A stretch of 64,000 nucleotides of DNA from Halichoerus grypus. Lineage: Eukaryota > Chordata > Mammalia > Carnivora > Phocidae. Positions 1-8,820 of the stretch are shown here, in pieces. The position numbers and the translations under genes were made by a program. Positions within the stretch are counted from its first letter, which is position 1. Each line of letters opens with the position of its first letter. The stretch lies in contig NC_135715.1 of assembly GCF_964656455.1 (NCBI RefSeq), positions 82,314,414 to 82,378,413 of the forward strand. The letters are read 5' to 3'. The notes beneath the pieces were generated by a model, which searched no databases, had not been told where the DNA came from, and was given only the letters and a program-made list of their open reading frames with translations.

Positions 1-319
1 AGTGAGAAACAGGCCGGAGCGGAAGGCAGTTCTCAACTCACCTCTTGTTTATGAGGCTAGTACCCTTGCCCCGGGTGTGCCTGCAGGGCTAAAGCCAACC
101 ACCTAACTCAAAGGAACAACTCTGTAGAGATTTCCTGCTTCGGCTAAAGTAGCCATGCCGGAGGGTGGACGCATTTTGCTGTGTGCATGCGTGAGCGCAC
201 TGCAAGTGAGTCCAGACCCATTTTCCGTGTGGGACTCAGGCCCCGGCAGAAGGCAGAACATGACTCCCCACTTGTTTCCTGAGGCTAGCACTGCGGCCCC
301 ACTTTTGCATGGGAGTCTA

Positions 320-333
320 ATAGCAAGCGTTCT
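320..333 (+). repeat. Left target-site duplication of L1, unit 1
   Basis: The sequence atagcaagcgttct recurs unchanged at 1034-1047, immediately on the other side of the L1. The empty relative (monomer 7) reads tctaatagctagctttctaac here. The site ends ttct/aa, which fits the L1 endonuclease preference TTTT/AA for an element inserted in reverse. Confidence 0.93.
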
Positions 334-744
334 TTTTTTTAATTATTATTTAATGTTTTTATTGTTATGTTAATCCCCATACATTACATCATTAGTTTTA
401 GATATAGTGTTCCATGGTTCATTGTTTGTGCATAACACCCAGTGCTCCATGCAGAACGTGCCCTGCTCAATACCCATCACCAGGCTAAGCCATCCTCCCA
501 GCCCCCTCCCCTCTAGAACCCTCAGTTTGTTTTTCAGAGTCCATCATCTCTCATGGTTCTTCTCCCCCTCCGATTTTCCCCCCTTCATTCTTCCCCTCCT
601 GCTGCATTCTTCTTCTTCTTTTTTTCTTTCTTAACATATATTGCATTATTTGTTTCAGAGGTACAGATCTGAGATTCAACAGTCTTGCACAATTCACAGC
701 GCTTACCAGAACACATACCCTCCACAGTGTCCAACACCCAGTGA

Positions 745-769
745 CCCCATCCCTCCCACCCCACCCCCC
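745..769 (-). other. G-quadruplex motif in L1 3' UTR, unit 1
   Basis: On the minus strand five G runs of 3 to 6 bases follow each other with spacers of one or two bases. This fits the G3+N1-7 quadruplex pattern very well. L1 3' UTRs are known to carry G-rich tracts of this kind. It recurs at the same offset in all 15 units, so the array presents such a motif every 4.4 kb. Confidence 0.75.
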
Positions 770-811
770 ACTCTAGCAACCCTCAGTTTGTTTCCTGAGA
801 TTAAGAATTCC

Positions 812-1033
812 TCATATCAGTGAGGTCATATGATACATGTCTTTCTCGGTTTGACTTATTTCGCTCAGCATGATACCCTCCAGTTCCATCCACGTCGTTG
901 CAGATGGCAAGATCTCATTCCTTTTGATGGCTGCATAATATTCCATTGTATATATATATATACCCCCTCTTCTTTATCCATTCATCTGTTGGTGGACATG
1001 GCTCTTTCCACAGTTTGGCTATTGTGGACATTC
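812..1033 (-). pseudogene. L1 ORF2 C-terminal remnant, frame-broken, unit 1
   Basis: Minus-strand translation gives EYYAAIKRNEI and ATTWMELEG, which are familiar C-terminal ORF2p motifs. It ends at a TGA whose complement is at 812-814. The part beyond the TA run (949-962) lies in another frame because the run is 7 repeats long. The catalytic reverse-transcriptase and endonuclease domains are absent, lost by 5' truncation. The same state is present in every unit except 4 and 7. Confidence 0.88.
949..962 (+). repeat. TA microsatellite, 7 repeats, unit 1
   Basis: Lies inside the L1 between attg and cccccct. The 7-repeat allele is also found in units 2, 3, 6, 9 and 11-15. Confidence 0.95.
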
Positions 1034-1047
1034 ATAGCAAGCGTTCT
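1034..1047 (+). repeat. Right target-site duplication of L1, unit 1
   Basis: Second perfect 14-bp copy of atagcaagcgttct, followed by aactcgg where the satellite monomer resumes. The pair is intact in every unit that I checked. Confidence 0.93.
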
Positions 1048-4000
1048 AACTCGGAGAAACAACACTGAAGAGAAACCGTGCTTTAGCTACCGACGACCTC
1101 TATGTGGGAGGAAGCAGTTTAGGGTGTACGGTGGGTGAGAGCCTGGGGACGGGTTCCGTTTCGTGAAATCGAGGGAGAGACAGGCCGGAGAGAAGGCAGC
1201 TCTCAACTCAAACCATGGTTATGGGGCTAGTACCGTTGCCCCGGGTGTGTGTGCAGGCTTCATGAAAACTGCCTAACTCGAAGGAAAAACTCGCTGGAGA
1301 ATCCATGCTTCAGCTAAAAGAGCCGCTCCTGAGGGTGGAAGCATTTTGTTGTGTGCGTGCATGAGAGCACTGCAAGGGAGTCCAAAGCTTTTTGTGAATG
1401 AGCCTCAGGCCCCAGCAGAAGGCAGAACACGACTCCCCATGTATTTCATCACGCTAGCACGGCAGCCCCACTTTTGCATGGAAGTCTAACAGCTAGTGTT
1501 CTCACTCGAAGAAACAACACTGTAGAGAAACCGTGCTTTAGCTACCGTCGACCTCTAGACGGAGGAAGCATTACACGGAGTACCGTGGCTGAGAGCCTGG
1601 GGAACGGGTTCCATACGTGAAACCAAGGGAGAAATAGGTCCGGGCACAAGGCACCTCTGGACTCAGCTCTTGCTACCTGAAGCTAAGACTACTACTCCAT
1701 GTGTGCTTGGAATGCTATGTGCTCGACCCTGACTGGGAAGAAACAAGCCTGTAAAGAATCCCAGCTGCAGCTCATTCGCCTACCAGGCTACTAACACCAA
1801 GAATCAATGCTGTAGCCTTACTGCGCTTTAGCTACCATTGCCGTTCCTGAAGCCGCAGGAGTTGTATAGTGCTCGTGTATGAGTGACCGGGGAAAGGGTC
1901 CCATACGTGAAATGGAGTGAGAAACAGGCCGGTGCGGAAGGCAGCTCTCAACTCACCTCTTGTTTATGAGGCTAGTCCCCTTGCCCCGGGTGTGCCTGCA
2001 GGCCATAAGCCAACCACCTAACTCAAAGGAACAACTCTGTAGGGAATTCCTGCTTCGGCTAAAAGAGCCATGCCTCAGGGTGGACGCATTGTGTGGTGTG
2101 CATGCGTGAGTGCACAGCAAGGGAGTCCAAAACCATTTTCCTTGTGAGACCCAGGCCCCGGAAGAAGCCAGAACACGACTCCCCACTTGCTCCATGAAAC
2201 TACTACTGCGGCCCCACTTTTGAATGGAAGTCTAATAGCGAGCTTTCTAACTCGAACAAACAACACTGTAGACAAACCGTGCTTTAGCTACCGTTGACCT
2301 CTCTGTGGGCGAAGCAGTTTAGGGTGTACTGTGGCTGAGAGCCCTGGGACGGTTTCAATATCGTAATATCGGGGGAGAGATAGGCCGGTACAGAAGGCAG
2401 CTCTCAACCCACATCATGGTTATGGGGCTAGTACCATTGCCCAGGGTAAACACAGCCACCTAACTCGAAGGAGAATCTCGGTTCAGAGCTTGTGCGTCAG
2501 GTCAAACAGCTGCTCCTGAGGGTGGCAGCATTTTGTTGTGTGCGTGCGTGAGAGCACTGCAAGGAAGTCCGAAGCTTTTTGCGAGCGAGACTCAGGCCCC
2601 AGCGAAAGGCAGAACACGACTCCCCATGTGTTTCATCACGCTAGCACGGCAGCCCCACTTTTGCATGGAAGTCTAATAGCTAGCGTTCTAACTCGAAGAA
2701 ACTACACAGCAGAGAAACCGTGCTTTAGCTACCGTCGACCTCTCTGTGGGCGAAGCAGTTTAGGGTGTACTGTGGCTGAGAGCCTGGGCACAGTTTCAAT
2801 ATCATAATATCGGGGAGAGGCAGGCCGGTACAGAAGGCAGCTCTCAACACACATCATGGTTATGGGGCTGCTACCGTTCGCCAGGGTGTGTGTGCAGGCT
2901 TCAACACAGCCACCTAACTCGAAGGAAAACTTGATTGAGAGCCTGTGCTTCAGGTAAAACAGGTGCTCCTGAGGGTGGCAGCATTTTGTTGTGTGCGTGC
3001 GTGAGAGTAGTGCAAGGGAGTCCAAAGCTTTTTGCGAGTGAGACTCAGGCCCCAGCAAAAGGCAGAACACGACTCCCCATGTGTTTGACCAAGCTAGCAC
3101 GGCAGCCCCACATTTGCATGGCAGTCTAATAGCTAGCGTTCTAACTCGAAGAAACAACACTGTAGAGAAACCGTGCTTTAGCTACCGTCGACCTCTCTGT
3201 GGGCGGAGCAGTTTAGGGTGTACTGTGGCTGAGAGCCTGGGGACGGTTTCAATATCGTAATATCGGGGAGAGACAGGCCGGTACAGAAGGCAGCTCTTAA
3301 CTCACATCCTGGTTATGGGGCTAGTACCATTCGAGAGGGTGTGTGTGCCGCCTTAAACACAGCCACCTAACTCGAAGGAAAAACTCGGTTGAGAGCCTGT
3401 GCTGCAGGTAAAACAGCTGCTCCTGAGGGTGGCAGCATTTTGTGGTGTGCGTGCGTGAGAGCACTGCAAGGGAGTCCAAAGCTTTTTGCGAGTGAGACTC
3501 AGGCCCCTGCGAAAGGCAGAACACGACTCCCCATGTGTTTGACCAAGCTAGCACGGCAGCCCCACATTTGCATGGCAGTCTAATAGCTAGCGTTCTAACT
3601 CGAAGAAACAACACGGTAGAGAAATCGTGCTTTAGCTACCATCCACGTCTCTGAGGGAGGAAGCACTTTCCAGGCTACCGTGGGTGAGAGCCTGGGGAAC
3701 GGGTTCCTTACGTGAGACCGAGGGAGAAGAAGTCCGGGCCACAAGGCACCTCTCGACTCAGCTCTTGTTACCTGAAGCTAACACTACTGCTCCATGTGTG
3801 CATAGGAATGCTAAGTGCTCCACACTGTTTTGGCAGAAAGAAGCCGGTCAAGAATCCCAGCTTCAGCTCATTCGCCTCTCCACAGGGTGGCAGGATTTTC
3901 AACTCTGCTTGAGTGCAAACCTGGGGAATGAGTCCCAGCAGAATTCCGAGGCAGAAATAAGCATGGGCAGGAGGCAGCTATCGACTCAACTCTTGTTTCG

Positions 4001-4374
4001 GGAAACTAGATCGGCTCTCCCGTGTGTGCGTGTAGTCCTAAGTGCCATCCACCCAACGGAAAGGAACAAAAGTGCGGAGGACCCGTGCCTCAGCAAAGAT
4101 CGCCCTTCCTGAGCGTGCACTTCATCTGTTGTGTGTTTTTGTGAAAGCATGAGAAATGGAACCTAAACGTAACTCGGAGTGAGAAGCAGGCCTGGAAGGA
4201 AGGCTGCTGTCGACTCCCCTCTTGTTTGAGGAGATTAGCACTGCTGTACCCTGTGTGCCTGGAAGCCTAGTTCCCAGGCTACTAACACCAAGAATCAATG
4301 CTATAGAGTTACTGCGCTTGAGTTAACATTGCCGTTCCTGAAGCCAGAGGAATTTGACAGTGCTCGTGTCTGTC

Positions 4375-4601
4375 TGAGAGCCCGGGGAAAGGGTCCCATA
4401 CGTGAAATGGAGTGAGAAACAGGCCGGAGCGGAAGGCAGTTCTCAACTCACCTCTTGTTTATGAGGCTAGTACCCTTGCCCCGGGTGTGCCTGCAGGGCT
4501 AAAGCCAACCACCTAACTCAAAGGAACAACTCTGTAGAGATTTCCTGCTTCGGCTAAAGTAGCCATGCCGGAGGGTGGACGCATTTTGCTGTGTGCATGC
4601 G
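4375..4601 (+). repeat. Monomer 1 (B type, 227 bp) of unit 2
   Basis: Begins tgagagcccggggaaag and spans the arbitrary unit boundary. It contains aggccggagcggaaggcag and the cctcttgtttatgaggctag block. Its nearest relative is monomer 6, which begins the other half of the HOR. Confidence 0.85.
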
Positions 4602-5545
4602 TGAGCGCACTGCAAGTGAGTCCAGACCCATTTTCCGTGTGGGACTCAGGCCCCGGCAGAAGGCAGAACATGACTCCCCACTTGTTTCCTGAGGCTAGCA
4701 CTGCGGCCCCACTTTCGCATGGAAGTCTAATAGCAAGCGTTCTTTTTTTTAATTATTATTTAATGTTTTTATTGTTATGTTAATCCCCATACATTACATC
4801 ATTAGTTTTAGATATAGTGTTCCATGGTTCATTGTTTGTGCATAACACCCAGTGCTCCATGCAGAACGTGCCCTGCTCAATACCCATCACCAGGCTAAGC
4901 CATCCTCCCAGCCCCCTCCCCTCTAGAACCCTCAGTTTGTTTTTCAGAGTCCATCATCTCTCATGGTTCTTCTCCCCCTCCGATTTTCCCCCCTTCATTC
5001 TTCCCCTCCTGCTACATTCTTCTTCTTCTTTTTTTCTTTCTTAACATATATTGCATTATTTGTTTCAGAGGTACAGATCTGAGATTCAACAGTCTTGCAC
5101 AATTCACAGCGCTTACCAGAACACATACCCTCCACAGTGTCCAACACCCAGTGACCCCATCCCTCCCACCCCACCCCCCACTCTAGCAACCCTCAGTTTG
5201 TTTCCTGAGATTAAGAATTCCTCATATCAGTGAGGTCATATGATACATGTCTTTCTCGGTTTGACTTATTTCGCTCAGCATGATACCCTCCAGTTCCATC
5301 CACGTCGTTGCAGATGGCAAGATCTCATTCCTTTTGATGGCTGCATAATATTCCATTGTATATATATATATACCCCCTCTTCTTTATCCATTCATCTGTT
5401 GGTGGACATGGCTCTTTCCACAGTTTGGCTATTGTGGACATTCATAGCAAGCGTTCTAACTCGGAGAAACAACACTGAAGAGAAACCGTGCTTTAGCTAC
5501 CGACGACCTCTATGTGGGAGGAAGCAGTTTAGGGTGTACGGTGGG
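4602..5545 (+). repeat. Monomer 2 (A type, 230 bp) split by L1 in unit 2
   Basis: Begins tgagcgcactgcaag. The monomer is interrupted at 4744-5443 by the antisense L1 and resumes after a second copy of the 14-bp target sequence. Removing 714 bp gives 230 bp, the normal monomer length. Its closest relative is monomer 7, which has no insertion and so shows the empty site. Confidence 0.9.
4744..5443 (-). mobile_element. L1 fragment, unit 2
   Basis: 700 bp with TA run of 7. It has A in gctacattc where unit 1 has G. The flanking 14-bp duplication is at 4730-4743 and 5444-5457. Confidence 0.93.
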
Positions 5546-5771
5546 TGAGAGCCTGGGGACGGGTTCCGTTTCGTGAAATCGAGGGAGAGACAGGCCGGAG
5601 AGAAGGCAGCTCTCAACTCAAACCATGGTTATGGGGCTAGTACCGTTGCCCCGGGTGTGTGTGCAGGCTTCATGAAAACTGCCTAACTCGAAGGAAAAAC
5701 TCGCTGGAGAATCCATGCTTCAGCTAAAAGAGCCGCTCCTGAGGGTGGAAGCATTTTGTTGTGTGCGTGCA
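5546..5771 (+). repeat. Monomer 3 (B type, 226 bp) of unit 2
   Basis: Begins tgagagcctggggacggg. It includes gtttcgtgaaatcgaggg, the segment nearest to a CENP-B-box-like pattern, and the aaccatggttatggggctag block. Confidence 0.85.
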
Positions 5772-5999
5772 TGAGAGCACTGCAAGGGAGTCCAAAGCTT
5801 TTTGTGAATGAGCCTCAGGCCCCAGCAGAAGGCAGAACACGACTCCCCATGTATTTCATCACGCTAGCACGGCAGCCCCACTTTTGCATGGAAGTCTAAC
5901 AGCTAGTGTTCTCACTCGAAGAAACAACACTGTAGACAAACCGTGCTTTAGCTACCGTCGACCTCTAGACGGAGGAAGCATTACACGGAGTACCGTGGC
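5772..5999 (+). repeat. Monomer 4 (A type, 228 bp) of unit 2
   Basis: Begins tgagagcactgcaaggg and contains an AAGCTT site and ccagcagaaggcaga. The 3' end reads ctctagacggaggaag instead of the ctctctgtgggcg of most A monomers. The tgtaga(c/g)aaa site is one of the best unit-tagging positions. Confidence 0.85.
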
Positions 6000-6289
6000 T
6001 GAGAGCCTGGGGAACGGGTTCCATACGTGAAACCAAGGGAGAAATAGGTCCGGGCAGAAGGCACCTCTGGACTCAGCTCTTGCTACCTGAAGCTAAGACT
6101 ACTGCTCCATGTGTGCTTGGAATGCTATGTGCTCGACCCTGACTGGGAAGAAACAAGCCTGTAAAGAATCCCAGCTGCAGCTCATTCGCCTACCAGGCTA
6201 CTAACACCAAGAATCAATGCTGTAGCCTTACTGCGCTTTAGCTACCATTGCCGTTCCTGAAGCCGCAGGAGTTGTATAGTGCTCGTGTA
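6000..6289 (+). repeat. Monomer 5 (290 bp), fused composite monomer
   Basis: Its first ~190 bp match monomer 14 (gaacgggttcc, then the tccgggc...ggcacctct and cagctcttg.tacctgaag segments). Its last ~97 bp match monomer 16 (ccaggctactaacaccaag through to the cctgaagcc segment). The join is near 6186-6194, just after cagctcattcgcc. The tail of the monomer is therefore present twice, which makes it 62 bp longer than normal. I infer a deletion joining a monomer-14-like and a monomer-16-like copy. Confidence 0.8.
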
Positions 6290-6516
6290 TGAGAGACCGG
6301 GGAAAGGGTCCCATACGTGAAATGGAGTGAGAAACAGGCCGGTGCGGAAGGCAGCTCTCAACTCACCTCTTGTTTATGAGGCTAGTCCCCTTGCCCCGGG
6401 TGTGCCTGCAGGCCATAAGCCAACCACCTAACTCAAAGGAACAACTCTGTAGGGAATTCCTGCTTCGGCTAAAAGAGCCATGCCTCAGGGTGGACGCATT
6501 GTGTGGTGTGCATGCG
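6290..6516 (+). repeat. Monomer 6 (B type, 227 bp) of unit 2
   Basis: Begins tgagagaccggggaaaggg and shares the atggagtgagaaacaggccg block and the cctcttgtttatgaggctag block with monomer 1. It contains a GAATTC site in gtagggaattcctg. Confidence 0.85.
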
Positions 6517-6745
6517 TGAGTGCACAGCAAGGGAGTCCAAAACCATTTTCCTTGTGAGACCCAGGCCCCGGAAGAAGCCAGAACACGACTCCCCACTTGC
6601 TCCATGAAACTACTACTGCGGCCCCACTTTTGAATGGAAGTCTAATAGCTAGCTTTCTAACTCGAACAAACAACACTGTAGACAAACCGTGCTTTAGCTA
6701 CCGTCGACCTCTCTGTGGGCGAAGCAGTTTAGGGTGTACTGTGGC
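6517..6745 (+). repeat. Monomer 7 (A type, 229 bp) of unit 2
   Basis: Begins tgagtgcacagcaag. It is the uninterrupted relative of monomer 2: where monomer 2 has the L1, this monomer reads straight through tctaatagctagctttctaac. The base after cacagcaag (G in the left subfamily, T in most right-hand units) marks the crossover boundary. Confidence 0.85.
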
Positions 6746-6958
6746 TGAGAGCCTGGGGACGGTTTCAATATCGTAATATCGGGGGAGAGACAGGCCGGTA
6801 CAGAAGGCAGCTCTCAACCCACATCATGGTTATGGGGCTAGTACCGTTGCCCAGGGTAAACACAGCCACCTAACTCGAAGGAGAATCTCGGTTCAGAGCT
6901 TGTGCGTCAGGTCAAACAGCTGCTCCTGAGGGTGGCAGCATTTTGTTGTGTGCGTGCG
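6746..6958 (+). repeat. Monomer 8 (B type, 213 bp, shortened) of unit 2
   Basis: It is about 13 bp shorter than monomers 10 and 12. It reads cccagggtaaacacagcc where those have an added gtgtgtgtgcaggc-like stretch. The shortening is present in all complete units and so predates the array amplification. Confidence 0.85.
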
Positions 6959-7186
6959 TGAGAGCACTGCAAGGAAGTCCAAAGCTTTTTGCGAGCGAGA
7001 CTCAGGCCCCAGCGAAAGGCAGAACACGACTCCCCATGTGTTTCATCACGCTAGCACGGCAGCCCCACTTTTGCATGGAAGTCTAATAGCTAGCGTTCTA
7101 ACTCGAAGAAACTACACAGCAGAGAAACCGTGCTTTAGCTACCGTCGACCTCTCTGTGGGCGAAGCAGTTTAGGGTGTACTGTGGC
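6959..7186 (+). repeat. Monomer 9 (A type, 228 bp) of unit 2
   Basis: Begins tgagagcactgcaaggaag and contains AAGCTT and gtcgac. In units 12-14 one G is lost from caaggaag. Very similar to monomers 11 and 13. Confidence 0.85.
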
Positions 7187-7411
7187 TGAGAGCCTGGGCA
7201 CAGTTTCAATATCATAATATCGGGGAGAGGCAGGCCGGTACAGAAGGCAGCTCTCAACACACATCATGGTTATGGGGCTGCTACCGTTCGCCAGGGTGTG
7301 TGTGCAGGCTTCAACACAGCCACCTAACTCGAAGGAAAACTTGATTGAGAGCCTGTGCTTCAGGTAAAACAGGTGCTCCTGAGGGTGGCAGCATTTTGTT
7401 GTGTGCGTGCG
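7187..7411 (+). repeat. Monomer 10 (B type, 225 bp) of unit 2
   Basis: Begins tgagagcctgggcacag and contains tcaatatcataatatcgg. The base in gctg(c/g)taccg separates units 1-8 and 10 from units 9 and 11-14. Confidence 0.85.
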
Positions 7412-7639
7412 TGAGAGTAGTGCAAGGGAGTCCAAAGCTTTTTGCGAGTGAGACTCAGGCCCCAGCAAAAGGCAGAACACGACTCCCCATGTGTTTGACC
7501 AAGCTAGCACGGCAGCCCCACATTTGCATGGCAGTCTAATAGCTAGCGTTCTAACTCGAAGAAACAACACTGTAGAGAAACCGTGCTTTAGCTACCGTCG
7601 ACCTCTCTGTGGGCGGAGCAGTTTAGGGTGTACTGTGGC
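7412..7639 (+). repeat. Monomer 11 (A type, 228 bp) of unit 2
   Basis: Begins tgagagtagtgcaaggg. It contains AAGCTT, gtcgac and about nine CpG dinucleotides, many more than the L1 portion at similar length. Close to monomer 13. Confidence 0.85.
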
Positions 7640-7865
7640 TGAGAGCCTGGGGACGGTTTCAATATCGTAATATCGGGGAGAGACAGGCCGGTACAGAAGG
7701 CAGCTCTTAACTCACATCCTGGTTATGGGGCTAGTACCATTCGAGAGGGTGTGTGTGCCGCCTTAAACACAGCCACCTAACTCGAAGGAAAAACTCGGTT
7801 GAGAGCCTGTGCTGCAGGTAAAACAGCTGCTCCTGAGGGTGGCAGCATTTTGTGGTGTGCGTGCG
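7640..7865 (+). repeat. Monomer 12 (B type, 226 bp) of unit 2
   Basis: Begins tgagagcctggggacgg and contains tcaatatcgtaatatcgg. The G run after it is four long in units 1-8 and five long in units 9-14. Confidence 0.85.
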
Positions 7866-8094
7866 TGAGAGCACTGCAAGGGAGTCCAAAGCTTTTTGCG
7901 AGTGAGACTCAGGCCCCTGCGAAAGGCAGAACACGACTCCCCATGTGTTTGACCAAGCTAGCACGGCAGCCCCACATTTGCATGGCAGTCTAATAGCTAG
8001 CGTTCTAACTCGAAGAAACAACACGGTAGAGAAATCGTGCTTTAGCTACCATCCACGTCTCTGAGGGAGGAAGCACTTTCCAGGCTACCGTGGG
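7866..8094 (+). repeat. Monomer 13 (A type, 229 bp) of unit 2
   Basis: Begins tgagagcactgcaaggg. Its 3' end changes to atccacgtctctgagggagg and marks the transition to the more diverged tail of the HOR. In units 9-14 it carries cacgtg and taatggc. Confidence 0.85.
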
Positions 8095-8319
8095 TGAGAG
8101 CCTGGGGAACGGGTTCCTTACGTGAGACCGAGGGAGAAGAAGTCCGGGCCAGAAGGCACCTCTCGACTCAGCTCTTGTTACCTGAAGCTAACACTACTGC
8201 TCCATGTGTGCATAGGAATGCTAAGTGCTCCACACTGTTTTGGCAGAAAGAAGCCGGTCAAGAATCCCAGCTTCAGCTCATTCGCCTCTCCACAGGGTGG
8301 CAGGATTTTCAACTCTGCT
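8095..8319 (+). repeat. Monomer 14 (diverged B type, 225 bp) of unit 2
   Basis: Begins tgagagcctggggaacggg and contains gccagaaggcacc and cttgttacctgaagctaac. It is the source type for the 5' part of monomer 5. Units 3-8 have gaaccta in place of gaagcta. Confidence 0.8.
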
Positions 8320-8551
8320 TGAGTGCAAACCTGGGGAATGAGTCCCAGCAGAATTCCGAGGCAGAAATAAGCATGGGCAGGAGGCAGCTATCGACTCAAC
8401 TCTTGTTTCGGGAAACTAGATCGGCTCTCCCGTGTGTGCGTGTAGTCCTAAGTGCCATCCACCCAACGGAAAGGAACAAAAGTGCGGAGGACCCGTGCCT
8501 CAGCAAAGATCGCCCTTCCTGAGCGTGCACTTCATCTGTTGTGTGTTTTTG
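8320..8551 (+). repeat. Monomer 15 (diverged, 232 bp) of unit 2
   Basis: Begins tgagtgcaaacctgggg. It keeps the order ggcag, ctcaactcttgttt, cgtgtgtgcgtg, aaggaacaa and cctgag of the general monomer but is clearly diverged from both main types. No counterpart remains in the shorter monomer 1-5 half of the HOR. Confidence 0.75.
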
Positions 8552-8784
8552 TGAAAGCATGAGAAATGGAACCTAAACGTAACTCGGAGTGAGAAGCAGG
8601 CCTGGAAGGAAGGCTGCTGTCGACTCCCCTCTTGTTTGAGGAGATTAGCACTGCTGTACCCTGTGTGCCTGGAAGCCTAGTTCCCAGGCTACTAACACCA
8701 AGAATCAATGCTATAGAGTTACTGCGCTTGAGTTAACATTGCCGTTCCTGAAGCCAGAGGAATTTGACAGTGCTCGTGTCTGTC
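8552..8784 (+). repeat. Monomer 16 (diverged, 233 bp) of unit 2
   Basis: Begins tgaaagcatgagaaatgg. The ccaggctactaacaccaag segment is shared with the tail of monomer 5. After it, monomer 1 of the next unit begins without a gap. Confidence 0.8.
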
Positions 8785-8820
8785 TGAGAGCCCGGGGAAA
8801 GGGTCCCATACGTGAAATGG

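Larger units (their letters stand above)
334..1033 (-). mobile_element. L1 fragment (5'-truncated, antisense), unit 1
   Basis: On the minus strand this reads, in order: the last part of the L1 ORF2 reverse transcriptase (1033 to 812), a 3' UTR with G-rich and polypurine tracts, and a short A-rich tail (seven Ts at 334-340 on the plus strand). Only the last 700 bp remain, which is the usual result of incomplete target-primed reverse transcription. The 3' UTR text is of the kind I know from carnivore L1s, especially non-canid caniforms. That assignment is from memory. The G at 604 is private to this copy. Confidence 0.93.
1..4410 (+). repeat. HOR unit 1, 4410 bp, most divergent copy
   Basis: This unit carries about a dozen changes that I see in no other copy. 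They include G at 313, G at 604, actactact near 1690, gagtgacc at 1881, tagcgagc near 2229, ccgttgac near 2294, gccctggg at 2341, ataggccgg near 2381, accattgc near 2433, ccgaagc near 2570 and ccacaagg near 3739. Several lie between 1880 and 2575. It shares tgtagagaaa (about 1536) and gcacaagg (about 1646) with units 4, 5, 7 and 8 but not with its neighbours 2 and 3. TA run is 7. Confidence 0.95.
4411..8820 (+). repeat. HOR unit 2, 4410 bp, reference copy for monomers
   Basis: Its length matches the modal 4410 bp. It has one private base, C at 4716, and otherwise the left-subfamily state at all diagnostic sites: tgtagacaaa, gcagaagg, caagcct, tgtagcctta, gctcgtg and cacagcaaggg. The single-G state is present near 7677 (cggggagag). 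TA run is 7. The monomers of the array are annotated individually in this unit. The same offsets apply to the others after correcting for indels. Confidence 0.95.

Noticed and set aside
535..640. Long pyrimidine tract as an independent microsatellite or splice-acceptor region
   Set aside because: It is the complement of the polypurine part of the L1 3' UTR and needs no separate explanation.
830..1138. Plus-strand open frame of 102 codons across the L1/satellite junction
   Set aside because: It is the wrong strand of the L1 remnant and changes length or frame with the TA run (71, 78, 102 or 106 codons in different units).
1159..1175. CENP-B-box-like sequence in monomer 3
   Set aside because: It has TTCG and the central A but gagg in place of CGGG, so only 7 of 9 essential positions fit. 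Other B monomers fit worse. Not enough to propose a centromeric function.
2538..2807. Plus-strand open frame of 89 codons
   Set aside because: Broken by the 1-bp deletion in units 12-14 with no other consequence, and composed of ordinary satellite sequence.
2729..3160. Minus-strand open frame of 143 codons, with a related 97-codon frame at 3321-3614
   Set aside because: The two resemble each other because they lie on sister A/B monomers. They overlap plus-strand frames and match no family I know. Satellite monomers with few stop codons in one frame explain them.
3684..4112. Plus-strand open frame of 142 codons repeated in every complete unit
   Set aside because: It recurs only because the unit recurs. 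All three amino-acid-level variants I saw among units (T/R, A/P and L/P) are non-synonymous, there is no recognisable domain, and a 66-codon frame overlaps it in another phase. No sign of coding constraint.
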